Positions 47,801-59,600 of a DNA stretch of 64,000 nucleotides are shown piece by piece. Below the pieces are notes generated by a model, which worked only from the letters and a program-made list of their open reading frames with translations, made no database searches and was not told the DNA's origin. Both the position numbers and the translations under genes were made by a program. This DNA comes from Asterochloris sp. CNOR1 (lineage: Eukaryota; Chlorophyta; Trebouxiophyceae; Trebouxiales; Trebouxiaceae): the NCBI GenBank assembly GCA_963969365.1, contig OZ017757.1, positions 1,302,001-1,366,000 on the forward strand. The letters run 5' to 3'. How positions within the stretch are numbered: the stretch's first letter is position 1; the number at the start of each line of letters is the position of its first letter.

Positions 47801-48847
47801 AGCTGCTGCAGCAGTGGGATCATCATTGGGCTCATGGGTTGCCCCTGATCCAGGGCACTTGTCCCCCGCCAGCAGCCTCCTCAAGCTGTGTTCCAGGGTG
47901 CCTGGAACCTGCCTGCATTGGGCTGCTGGCCTGGCCTGCGCAACGCTTGACAGGCAGCCCTCCACGCTTCAGGCCTCATATGCTACCAAAGGCCACGGCA
48001 GATGCAGGATCACAGGCGCAGGGAGTGCCCTGATGGATGCAGGGATGCTGCATGCAGGGGCCAACTCCAGCCCTGCGCAGATACGAGCAGCACCTCTGAA
48101 GGTGATCATGTGCCCAGGCAACGCTGCACTGCCCCAGAGCAGCCTGTTCAGCCCACCCCAAACTTCGAATGCAGGTGCTGCTCGACCCCAACGTGCCTGG
48201 GCAGCCTTGTACGCCAGCAGCGTGTGCTCAGCTGCGTCCTTGCGGTCCGCCCCGGTCTTGAACTCGGCCAGGTAGCGATGATAGTCGCCCTTCATCTTGA
48301 GGTAAAACACCTTGCTCTCGCCACTAGAGGCCGTGGGGATGAGGTGGTCGTCCAGCAGCTTGAGAATGGAGCTGCAGATGTCACTCAGCTCCTTCTCCAC
48401 CTGCACATGGGCAGGAGGGGGCCATGCAGCCAGCAGCCAGGTGCAGATGATGACAGTTTGCAGGCAGCCCACAGCAGGTGATGGGTGGTCCCTGGGGCCC
48501 TGCCGGTCCCCAGGCGGCCTGGGACCGTCCTGGGCCACCCCCACGAGTGGGACTCAGGGCCCCACAAGCGCTAGGCTCACCACTTCGCGGTACTTCTTGA
48601 TTCTCTTCACATGCTCCTCGTTGCCCTTGCTCTCCTCCTTCTGCTCAATGCTGCTGATGATCCGCCAGGAGGCTCTGCGGGCCCCAATGACGTTCTTGTA
48701 CGCCACTGACAGCAGATTGCGCTCCTCAACGGACAGCTCCTGGTCATGAACCATCTGAGCCACCTTCTTCATCTCGCTGACCATCTCATCGTACCGCTCA
48801 GCCTGCTCAGCTAGCTTGGCCATGTAAACGGCCTCCTCCCTCGCCAT
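44828..48847 (-). CDS. 14-3-3 protein
   Basis: Phosphoserine/threonine-binding dimeric adaptor of the cytosol. Exons: 48847-48581, 48400-48197, 46531-46409, 45986-45870, 44896-44828; 259 residues, the family length. The start [20 protein letters not shown], the core blocks [40 protein letters not shown] and [20 protein letters not shown], and an acidic end with [12 protein letters not shown] are like chlorophyte 14-3-3 proteins. Two introns use GC donors (after 48197 and after 45870); the strict conservation around both junctions supports this. Intron 2 is about 1.66 kb and full of short repeats. The serine carboxypeptidase gene ends 258 bp upstream on the same strand. Confidence 0.97.
46600..47900. 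repeat. Interspersed short repeat in 14-3-3 intron 2
   Basis: A core like GGCACCTGCAGCAG or its variants recurs on the plus strand near 46624, 47089, 47228, 47315, 47425 and 47615, spaced roughly 85-465 bp. Read on the gene strand each copy looks like an acceptor (CTGCTGCAG then GTGCC). They may be decayed echoes of the flanking exon borders. Confidence 0.55.
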
Positions 48848-49105
48848 GACTGCTTGTGGTATGCACACAGACTCTGGCTGGAGAGTGGACAATTTGTTCA
48901 AAGGTCAGGCTGCTTGAATCGGCTTAGAAATGTCGGCTTTTCTTCTGGGCTGCTTGTGGACAGTCATACAGGCACCATTCAGGAAAAAGTCCAGCATGAG
49001 CATGGGCAATGACGTGACTGATCTGAGAGTCTGCAGTCACTGGGCAGCACCAACTTTCTTGTGTGTATGGCTCTACCAATGCTGGGCACAGGCAGCCTGC
49101 AGAAA

Positions 49106-52100
49106 TCACTGCTCCTGGCTGCTGCGCCCACTAGACAGCCAGCGGGGCCCGCCCAGCGCCGTCTGCACCCAGTTCTCTATCATGTGGCGTGCTGCAAGAG
49201 GCTGGTCGTGGGGTACCATGTGGCCTGCCTCCCTGACAACGACCAGCGTTAGGGGCCCATGGTGCTTGACGTAGCCCGCAACAGGCTCAATTGAGTGCCT
49301 GCCCTGCAACAGCCACGCAGCTGGGGCCTCATCGTCCCCTAGCCTCCAGACCACCCTCTTGGCCTGCGCAAAGGCCTCCCTGTCAGACCACTGCAGGCTG
49401 GAGATCCAGGCCTCGCTGCAAGCTGGCCCGTCTTGGACATCGTACTGGCCTGCAGGGTGAACTAAGTTACACTTTGCTTTGCTGAGTGTGTGAGGAGGGT
49501 GCCCCAGTGCATTGCAATGCTGATGCAGCCCACATGGACTGCCCGCCATTGTCACTGGTCAGCACGTCCTGCAGCGCATGCAGCGCAGCAACACCCAATG
49601 CTTGCCTTGGTAGAGCAGCACAGGCATGGTTGCCAGGAGGTCTGGGAAGAGGTGCTTGACGCTCTTCATGACGTCGGGGCTGAGAATGCGATTCACCTCC
49701 TCAGAGCAGCCCACAAAGGTGATGTCCTTCTGAGCCCCCAAGCCTGCCTGCAGCAGCTTGCCATGGAGCATCTCGAGCAGCCCGAACGGTGTACAGAATG
49801 ACCTTCATGCTGAGTTGCCATACTCTCTTGCAGCACCATGCCCTGGAGCTGTGCAATCAGCCGAGCAGGGCCGGGCAGCAGGTGCAGTGCATGCAACACC
49901 ATGTCATGCCGCAATCTGAACAGCCAGAGACGGTCAAGCAGCAGGCTTGATGCGGGCTGTCCCTGTTTGCTGTCCTGGTTGCAACAGCACAATGTGCAGC
50001 GAAGTGAGCAGCCTAAGGCAGCCATGCAGCAGCTGGCAACCTGCCTCGCCAGCAGCTGCAGCATGCCTCTGCTGTGCAGTGTGCTGTCCAGGTGCTGAGG
50101 CCATGGCCCACCTTCACTTCTGGCTGGTTGAGGTAGGCATCAACCAAATGGTCCGCATCATAGTCACGAGTCCTGCGAGGATCTAACATGGTGCCTGCAC
50201 TGTCACGTCACGACATCGACGGCAACCCCAGGAGACAGATGCCAGGCATAACAGCTGACAATGCAACATCCAGCCACTCCAGCATGTCACACATCTGCGC
50301 TGGAACCTTCAGGGTACTGGCCAGCACAGATGAGGCGGCTGGGGAGTGGATGCTACTGCACCCAGCAGCAAGTGGTACATGCAAGATGGTCATTCTCACC
50401 GGCGCCACTGGCGTTCTTGATGAAGCCCAGCAACAGCTCGCGCTGCTGGTGTGCCGGCTCCCACTGCTCTGCATGCAACACAAAGCATCAGCAACTTTGC
50501 TCAAGCTGCAGCTGTGCTGGAGAACAAACTGCCAATGAATGATGGCAGGGAGCTGATTTGGTGCCCCTCGCGCTGCAGCATGTGCCAGCAACCCCTGCTC
50601 TGCAGCCATGCAAGTGTTGTGCAAGTAAGTGCTTGCTGATCAAGAAATGAGCCGTGGTCACCAGCAGGAGGATTGTAAGGGGTGCGGCAGCAGCCAACCT
50701 GTAACATCAAGTCACAGGCAGATTGTCTGTTATATCACTGCGCCATACAGCATTCTTCAGCTGCACAGGACAGGAACTAAGTCATCAAGGTGACACAGAA
50801 GTAGATTGCAGGCAGGACTTGCAGCATCAGCCATTTGCCATTTGTCAAAATAAGCGTGCCGGTGTGCTGCATCACCTTCCTTGCATGTGAATCACCATGA
50901 GACACTACCTGGCACCAGAAAGGTGCAGCTGACAAATACAGCACATCAGCGTGCATCAGCAAGAGGCCAGGCTTAGCCTGCAGCTTTGAGAGGCAGAGCC
51001 CTACTTGAGGAGCCCACCTTGGGCAATGAGCTGAGACGCCTCCAGCTGCATCTGCATGGCCTTGACACGCTGGTTCAGGTCAATGAGTCCCAGGAAGTGG
51101 GCAGTGTCTGCGTGGGTCAGCACCTGCAGCCAGCACCAATCTGAGTGGCACTTTAAATTGAGGTGCGCTCCTGTGGGGACTGACACAGCTGACTCAATCC
51201 TCTGAGAGCAGCATGAAGAATCTGATAAATGCGGTCAGGATCAGCCAGCAGGGCAGGCAAAGTAATGCTTCAAATGGTACCTGCCCAGAAGTAGCCAAGC
51301 AGAACAGCACAGCTCTCTTGTAACTTCACAGGTGCAACACTTTGTGGCTGTTCAAGCAGGGCATCAGGGCACTGCACAAGTCTACCTGCAATTGCGGGTC
51401 AGTCATGCCATTGCCAATGGCTAGGCCCCGCAACGTGAATCTGGGCCTGCCCAGCTTCAAGGCCTGAGGCGGCAGACTTCGCTCTGCTTGCAGGCGCTCC
51501 ACACAGCCGCCTTCCAGCGAGGTGTAGTGATGCTCTAGCTGCAGGATGAAGTGACCTGCAGCACAGGCGTGTCAACAAGAGTGCTCAGGCAGCTAACACA
51601 GCACGTGGGGTGTGCATGTGCTCCTATGTTTGCTGCACAATGTTCTGCCAGGATGTCATGCTAGGCAGTGCAGCATCATGCAGGTGTGGCAATGCAGCAC
51701 GGCGGCAGCAGGACGTGCACAGGTGCAGTCTTAATTCCACTCCCTGCTGCATCGTGGTTACATCTGCAACTGGATGGACAGGTGTTTGTGCTGGACAGTG
51801 CAGCAGCACTGGCCTGGAAGTGATGCAGGAACTGCACACGTGCGGCCATATTGTGCAGCATGACGGAGGGTGATGCTAGCCAGGGGATCTCTAGTCCTCA
51901 AATGGTACCCAAGCCCAGCAGGCAGGCACAGTGCAGTTGCTGACTGCTGCACAACTAGTCGCTGAGAGTCTGTGCTGGATCATGCAGCAGCCTTCAGGCC
52001 CACCTACGTGTACACGAACCTGTGCAATGGGATGCGTGCATACCCACTGGCTCAGTGTGCTTGCTTTGATGGGTGCCAGCACAGTAACTGCCACAAAACG

Positions 52101-52898
52101 CCTCAAACGGCATGCACACAGCAGCCAGCTTACTGATTGAGGGGACGTATTTCCCCGCATAACTTTCCCCTGTGATAAACAAGGGGCGAGCCTGCAGGTG
52201 GCTGTGGCGCTGGAAAAAGCCCTGGAGGGCTTCATATATGTCAGCTGCTATCTCCATCTCGTCTGTGGGGATGGCGCCTCTGCTGCCAGCAGTGGAGAAG
52301 CCTGTCCCAATTGGCTGGTCAATGACTAAAAGGCCGTGGGAGTTTGCCCAGCTGCCTGCAGCAGGGTCATCATTGCAAGATCAAGCAGCAGCAGCTTCAA
52401 GCCAATCATCTGCAGCTGTGCAGTGTCAGCCAGCACCGTCAGGCGGTCTGCACTGCAGCATATACAGACCCACCAGGGTTGGGCTCCAGCCCCAGCTTGT
52501 TGTTTACAGAGAAAGGACCCAGCTCGTACAGGGCGCCAAACAGCCCTGCACAGCCAGGGCCGCCCTGCAGGCAGCAGTTGCAGCCTGCCGCATAAAGCGC
52601 CGGTACATAAATGTTATACCCAAGCATTGCAAGGCCTGACCTGCAGCCACAGTAAGATGGGCACATCTGGCCCATCAGCACTCTCAGCCTCCCAGAAAGC
52701 ATAGAAGATTGCACTGTCCTTTTGCACAGGCAGATAACCACTGGAGGTCACCTGCAGCCATGCAAGAAGTCAGCACATGCCATTGGGGTTAAGACTGTGC
52801 TGACCTACGTTGAGGATGTCCACAGGTGTCATGGCTTCACTTATGGCACCAAAGCAGATGCCAATCGTGAGGCCCACTGCCCTCCATGATAGTGGCAT
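49106..52898 (-). CDS. Serine carboxypeptidase (S10 family), secreted or vacuolar
   Basis: Acid carboxypeptidase removing C-terminal residues. Exons: 52898-52809, 52751-52641, 52564-52474, 52355-52134, 51555-51386, 51123-51018, 50468-50400, 50194-50112, 49747-49606, 49449-49106; 475 residues. The first exon is a good signal peptide (MPLSWRAVGLTIGICFGAIS). Family blocks in order: LLWLQGGPGCAGLFGALYEL, IDQPIGTGFS, GESYAGKYVPSI with catalytic Ser about 162, LAIGNGMTDP, YQGQYD with Asp about 365, EAGHMVPHDQP with His about 438, so the triad is complete. The substrate-loop block is GGPGCAG instead of the usual GGPGCSS or GGPGGSS, closest to the CPVL branch. Intron 9 starts with GC (CAAG then GCAAGC), required by phase and alignment. 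Confidence 0.95.
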
Positions 52899-53146
52899 TG
52901 CTGCTCAGATCACCCAAATCATGCATGACAGGTCATGGACTGGTCAAACCTCTTTCTTTCTTTCTCCCTCTCGCTCCTTTCATTTGCTCTGGGCAGGCAG
53001 CCACTCGACACCTTGTCAGCATTTAAGCTGAGGCCTAACCGTGAGCTTCAGAACGTACAACCTTCAGAACAGCAACCCAGCACAAGCGAGCCTATGACCT
53101 CCACTCCTGAGATGAGCCTGCACAAGCAGCGCACACCACCAGAGCA
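52899..53146. promoter_or_regulatory. Shared divergent promoter, carboxypeptidase / ORAI-like gene
   Basis: Only 248 bp separate the two start codons. A pyrimidine tract (CTTTCTTTCTTTCTCCCTCT within 52951-52982) lies in the middle; it could be a promoter or 5' UTR element of the plus-strand gene. Confidence 0.5.
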
Positions 53147-56100
53147 ATGAGTGAGAGCCTGTTTGAGGCCGCAACTGCTGTGCTCACGGGCTTTGATGTG
53201 AACCAGGCCCGCCAATGGCGCGAGGAGGACAGGCAGTGGCGGAGGGCAGACCTGGATTTCCGGCAGCTGGAGCGCCACCGCAGGGACCAGGAGCTGCAGT
53301 TCATGTGAGCACTCAGCTTAGGTTCACATCTGTCTGGGCAAGCCATGCTCTCAAGCCCAACTCCGTCACATTTGCCCGCAGTGTTGCTGTGACAGACTCA
53401 CTGCAGTAAGCTTACAGCCTGAGCTGTAGCCTTACGCACTACCATATCTTCAACATTTTCTTACAGGGCCCCCTGGACTTGGACTGGTGGTGCTGCAGGC
53501 AACATGCTTGCCGCTGGACTGCACAGACCTCATAGCAGAAACCTGCGACCCCCCAACCCCCACCCCTCAGCCATCACCACCTACGTCTTGCAGGCAGCAT
53601 GCCCATCAGTGGAGGGCACAGGATGTGGAGCAGATGACGCTGGACAACGCTCGCGCCATTTGGGACCGCTGTGTAGAGACCAACCGCCGAGACATCGAGG
53701 AACGGGCAGAACAGCTCAAGAGCATCAGCAACCTGGCAGCCCTGGTGGCTGGGTTTGCCATGATCTCCTTCCTCCAGTTCCAGTTCCAGGTCACAGACGC
53801 CTCACAAGCAATCACCATGGGGTTTGGCATCAGCACGGCCCTCGTGGTGAGCATGAGGTGAATTCGCTGTGCAGTTCTGCAGCATAGCAGGTGAATTTCC
53901 ACAGATCCTGTGGCGAGCAGCCTGTGCACTTTGCTTTCCTTCTTGGTCTTTAGCTAGTCTGTGCTGGACCTGCTATGATCAGTCTGCTGCACCGCCCGCA
54001 ACAACTGCAGCGTCTGTGGTCACAGGTCTGCACAACCTGTGATTGAAACAAAACCTGTTGGCCACACAGCACATTGTCTAGCAGCACTGGGTGCCTTTGC
54101 AGTACAATCACTGGACAGCAGGGCCGGCTGGCCGGCCGCACTGACTGTGAGCATTGATGTTGATGTTTGACTAAGCATGTTTTCCGGACACGCTGTTCTA
54201 ATGTGCAGCATGGCTGGGCACAGAAGGTGCTTGGCGTGTGAAGCAAAGAGGTAGGGTTGGAGAGGTAGGTGACACAGTCAGTATCATGGTGTGAGCCCCT
54301 GCTGCAGGTGGCACTGAATGTCAACGCAATGATGATGTGTGCGCTTATACATGCCAGCATCCTCAAATCTGGCCCAGAGTACGTGTCTGATGCTGAGGAG
54401 GCAGACTTCATGTCGCGCTGCAGGCAGTTTGCAATCAGGTGAGAACCCAGCCAGAATCTGGCTGAGATTTGATTGGTATCAAAGGCTGGCACTCCGAAAC
54501 CTGGCTTAGTTGGATAACGGCCTTCACAGGCCTCCTGCTCCTTGGTCACCAGCAGCCTGAGCTGTTGCAAAGTGTCTGAAACTGAACAATGCGGCAGCCA
54601 ACTGTGAGCTTCACCACTGACAGGCAGGCATTTGGTGGAGAGGCCTGAAAATGCCCTGGCAGCTGCTGGCTGCACATACAGAGGCACTCCTGGGCTTTGA
54701 TGATTCCAATTCCAATTTGCTCAGCAAGAGCTGCATCGTCCTCTGCTTGTGCAACAGGCCGCAGACATGCAGGATGTTGCAGCCAGGGTGAGGCAAGCAG
54801 TGCAGCTTGCATTGACAACGCCTGCATCGATGCAGGTATCAGCGTGGCGACCGGCCGCCTGCGCCCAGGCGCCACTTTCGTGCACACTGGAACAACAGGT
54901 GTGAGGGCGAGTGGCGACGAGCTTTCTACATGTTCTCGGCAGGTCAGGCTCCCGCCCAAGATCTGCCTGTACAAGTTGCCACAGTACTTCAGCTGTGTGG
55001 TCCTGCAGAGCTGCTGCTTTGTAGATGTTTGACAGATTGCCAGCAGGCCTGGCAACACCGAGCTGCTGCTGTGCACCTCCAGCTCTGCAGTGGCAGCATG
55101 ATGTATCAAAGGAGCAAGCCAGTCTGAGTGTGTGTGGCACTGCATCCTGCACATCCGCATGCCGGCCACAGGCCACCACCCTGTGCACTCTTCCAGTCCA
55201 TCTTGCATACACAGGCAGATGAAGATGTAGCCTCTTCAACTGCTGACTGGTGCGGTCCTGGCCTGTAGTAGGTTGGCATTGTGCAGTCAACCTTGCGTGC
55301 CCCTGCTAGCACTCCCATCTTCCTGGCCACCTGCGGCACGAGCATTGCAGCACATGCTCACTCCGGCCCTGTGAGTGACCGACATCCTGTGTGCCCTTCG
55401 CAGGCATCCCCATCTTCCTGGCCAACATGGCCTTCGCTGGGTGGATCAAGTTCTCACCGCGCCTTGGGTTCCAGGCAGGCACCCCCATCATCATCACGGC
55501 ACTCATGGGGCTGGGTACAGTGTACTTCCTGCTGTCGCATGGCCGCTGGGCCTCCCACATCCTGACACAGGCACCTCAGGTCAGCCTGCCCAGTGGTCCT
55601 GCTGTACGTGCCGCAGCACGACTCCAAAGTGACGTGCATGCCCTGGCCCCCCACATGATGAGGTTGCTGGCTGTGCGGGGCATTGCTCAGATGATTTCCG
55701 CATCAGTCAGGCTCCTTGGGTCTCATTGAGCAGAGAATGTGCTCCTGCTCACACATGTTGGTTGGCCTGTCGAATGCAGATCAGCCCAGTGTGCCATCCT
55801 GCAGCCTCTGCATGGAGAGTGGGCACTGCCCAAGGCGAGCCAGCAGCTTCAGCCCTGACCTACCACCCAGCAGTGTAGCGAGGCCATGCTTGCCTGTGGT
55901 GTGACCATGGGCTGTCCTGCCTGCAGAGCTCAGAGCAGCAGCTGGACCCTGCCGGCCTTCCATGGGACTGGCACCTGCCGCCCAAGCTGCACCTGGCATT
56001 ACCCAAGGCAGACCTGGCACAGAGCTCCACTGCAGCCAACTCTGACATAGAGCTTGCAGCATGCATGCCGGACTCAGCGCTGTCAGAGACAGATCAGGCT

Positions 56101-56316
56101 GGAGCCCTGCTTGAGGCAGACCCTCAGCGACAGGTGAGCCGTGTTCTCGCTGTGACTTTGTCTCTGCATGCCAAGCTACTGGGGACAGCTCCTGAGCGTT
56201 GCCACACATACCTGCAGCCGAGCGCTCAGCCACATCAGGTCTCCAAGAGGGCGGTCACGCCGAGCCCAAGTGATCTTGAATCCATGGGGAGCGGCCAGAT
56301 GGCAAACGCCTGCTGA
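53147..56316 (+). CDS. ORAI-like (CRAC-type) calcium channel homologue
   Basis: Four-span membrane protein. Exons: 53147-53304, 53594-53846, 54308-54438, 54836-54942, 55404-55579, 55927-56133, 56218-56316; 376 residues, phases consistent. The first span LAALVAGFAMISFLQFQF aligns with the pore helix of animal ORAI (shared ALxAGFAM, preceded by LKS). Further spans: FGISTALVVALNVNAMMMCA, IPIFLANMAFAGWIKF and IIITALMGLGTVYFLLS. The N-terminus is charged and likely helical (QWREEDRQWRRADLDF); the C-terminal 100 residues are polar, without motifs. The residue matching the ORAI selectivity-filter Glu (E106 in human ORAI1) is Gln at about 114. Family call rests mainly on the first two spans; the last two exons are the least certain. 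Confidence 0.8.
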
Positions 56317-56675
56317 CAATGGGGGCGCTGCAAGCGAAGGAGAAGCTGCTGCATTTATGCTGCTGACCATTGCATGCAGTGCCCATATGACCCTGTCTCA
56401 CTCCTGCACCACTTCCCAGTGTTGCTGCCGTATGCCCCGCCCAGTTGCATACGTCCCCCTTCCCAGTCTAGCAGCAAGCAATGATGCTCCTGAAACCACA
56501 TGTCACAAAGAAGAGCATTGCAAACGATCGAATGATGTGTTGATTTGTTGTTGGGGTCCTGATGAGCTGCGGAAGTCTGTGACAGCCGGGTACCTGTGAC
56601 AGCTGAGCTCTGGCTACTCGCAGACCGCTGTGCAGCGACGCCTTCTTCTGGTAGCTGCTCTCTTCGATCCACATC
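56317..56675. other. Intergenic between ORAI-like gene and KCS
   Basis: Same-strand neighbours, 359 bp apart. No TGTAA and no coding exon seen. It must hold the 3' end of one gene and the promoter of the next. Confidence 0.5.
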
Positions 56676-59600
56676 ATGGGCACTAAAGAGGTCACCAAAG
56701 TGCGCCATGCAGTGGGCATTGCCAACATCCCTGGTGAGCTCATCTGCTTCTTGGCTGGAAAAGTCAAGCCACACCACATGTGATGAGCGCACCGAGCTCC
56801 TTCTTTGGGCTGCAGACTTCAGGAGGGGGGATGTGGCTTTGAAGTATGTAAAGAGAGGCTACCATGTGCTCTGCACGCATGCCCTCACGCTGCTGCTGCT
56901 GCCTGTGGCAGTCACCACAACGGTGAGCCTCATGGGGTAGGCCCAATCAGAGGCAGCCCAGGGAGTGCTCTGGCACTGCATCTGCAGAGCGCAGCAGTCC
57001 AGGGCTCCTGGTCAAAGAAGTGATGCGGCAGCAGCTCCAGCATGACGTAAGGTGGCCTGCACACTTGCTGGGTGTGTCATCAGCAGTGCTGGCTTGACAG
57101 CATTGGCTCTGCCACTCTGTCTGTCCACCCTCAAGTCCATGCAGCCTGCATCATGTGTTGCCTGCAGGCCGAGCTTGCCAATTTGGTCAAGAGCGGGCAG
57201 CTCAAGGAGATGTGGCATGTGGCCTGCCAGACCCACCTCCAGTTCAACATGGTGAGCCACGCAGCAGGTCTCTGAGTGTTGCGCGGGTTCAGCCTGCCAC
57301 ACTGGCGAGCACTGCAATCTCGCTTGTGTGAGCAAAGCTCCTGGGCAATACAGCCCTCCGCAGCTTGGGCAGTGTGGCTTGCTAAGATCAGGTCTGCCAA
57401 GACCAACATGCTGCTTGAGCAACTGTGGCGGAAGGATAACCTCCTCTCCATGGTTGTGCAGCTTGTGCGGCCAATGATGCATCAAAACTGTGTCGGCTGC
57501 TTCGCTGCTCCTGAGCTGGCCTGCATGCTGCTGCAGGTCATGTTCCTGGCCTGCTGCCTGCTGCTGGTCCTGGTGGCAGTCACGTACGTGCTGACCAGAA
57601 AGAAGCCTGTGTACCTAGTTGATTACCACTGCTACAAGCCCCCGAACCGGTGAGCCTGAAGGGTGCCTGCTTAGGGCTGCTGCTCTGCGTCCCTCTGCTT
57701 GCAACGCCCTTCAGCTGCGCACCTCTGCTTGCTCCAGCCCCCGCCCCAGCACTCTGCCTTCACGCTGCTGTCGTCCCAAGTGTGCGCCGATCTGGTGCAT
57801 GTGTGCCTGAGCACTGCTGCTGCCCCGAGCTGTCCTGCCTGGTACCACGTCTCCCCGTCTGTGCTGATGCGGACCCCTTCTGTTGCCCCCCTGGTGCAGC
57901 ATGAAGGCAACGCGTCAAGCGTTCAAAGACGGCTCCCGAGCTAGTCAGGTGTGCACACCTCGCCCCCCACTGTGCTGACGCCTGCATGCAGTATGAAGAT
58001 GTCACGTGAGAGTTTTTCCGTCCTATCGCGGCATAGCCAGGTGTGATGCGCAGCTGGCCAGCCATGTGCATAGGCTTGCGAGTTGCTCAGCTTGCCAGCA
58101 GCGTGTGTGTGCATACCGAGTTCTGTGGATTCTGGCCCTGGGTCAGACCGCTTATTCAGCATGGTCTGCTGATGGCCTAGAGTGACCAGGCTCAGTGCCT
58201 GCCTCTAGCATTGGCGGAAGCATGCAGTTGTGTCAGCAAGTGTGTGACCCTGACAGTGTTGCAGCAAGGCGAGCAGGGCTCAGCCGTGACCTGGGGACCT
58301 GGTTAAGGCTGCCTGTGGTCCTGCAGATGTTCGATGAGCGAGCACTGGACTTCCAGGAGAAAATACTGGATCGCTCAGGGCTAGGAGATGACACTTACCT
58401 GCCGGATGGTGAGTGCTGGACGCTGCTGCCGCTGCTCATGAGCAGATCTGACGTCTGTACTGGAGCCATGCATGAGCCGTGTCAGTTTGCTTGAAGCCAT
58501 GTTGTGTCTGGGGCTTCCAAGGGTCTTGTAGCTACATCACAGGGCTGCACTGCTTGCAGTCTGCGGAGCATGGCGGGGACCCTCGATGCTGTCTGGGCTG
58601 ACTTTTACTGCACCAAGATGGGAAGCAGGCATGCCTCTCAAGGGTGGGCACTGACACGCTGGCTCCCCTTGTGCTGCAGCTGTTCAGGCGAGGCCCCCTC
58701 AGATCTCCATGCACGCTGCCAGGGAGGAAGCAGAGCTGGTACTTTTTGACTCCGTGGATGCCATCCTGCAGAAGAACAAGCTGAAGCCTAGTCAGGTGGG
58801 TTGTCCTGACAGTGACTTGCTTTGCTTGCCACGCTGTGGCTGCACAGGAGGCAAGTGGGTGCGAGAGGGTCCCTGCTTGCCTATGGTCACAGTCTTGTAA
58901 GGCCTGCGCAAACGCCAGGAGCTTCCTGGAATGTATCAGGGCAAGTTCTGTGGCAGTTGAACACAGCCCTCAGCAGCTTGCAGCCACCGCTGCTGGCAGC
59001 ACAGGGCAACCCTCACGTGCTCTGTGACTGCACCAGCAGCCCTCCCGCCGACTCTGGGGCATGCAGCTGACCTGCACAGGTCACGTGCGCCTGCATGCAC
59101 CCTGCCACCCCTGACGCTCTGTGCCCTTCCTGCAGATAGACATACTGGTGGTGAACTGCAGCCTGTTCAACCCCACCCCCTCCCTCTCCTCCATGATCAT
59201 CAACCACTTCAAGATGCGCTCCAACATCATCTCGTACAATCTGGCCGGCATGGGCTGCTCAGCTGGTGTCATCGCCATCAATCTTGCAAAGGAGTTGCTG
59301 CAGGTGAGCCAGAAAACCAGAGGGGGTTCTTTGAGCTTTTGGTACTGAGAACACGAGAGGGGCGTACTGGTGCTGGTGGCTTGTCAGCCTGTGTCATGCC
59401 ATCTATGTAGCTGAGGAGTCGATGCAGGTCAGGTTGCTGTGCCAGAAGATTAGGGTTGGTCCTTGTGCGGGGGCCGGGTATAAGCAACTGCTCACCTGGT
59501 GTGATGGCTCAATAGCTCGCCAGGAAGTGGGTGCAGGCAAGGCTGCATTCAAGGCTCTGCCTTGGTGCTTGCTGCTGCGCTTCATAGGCTACCAATGGAA

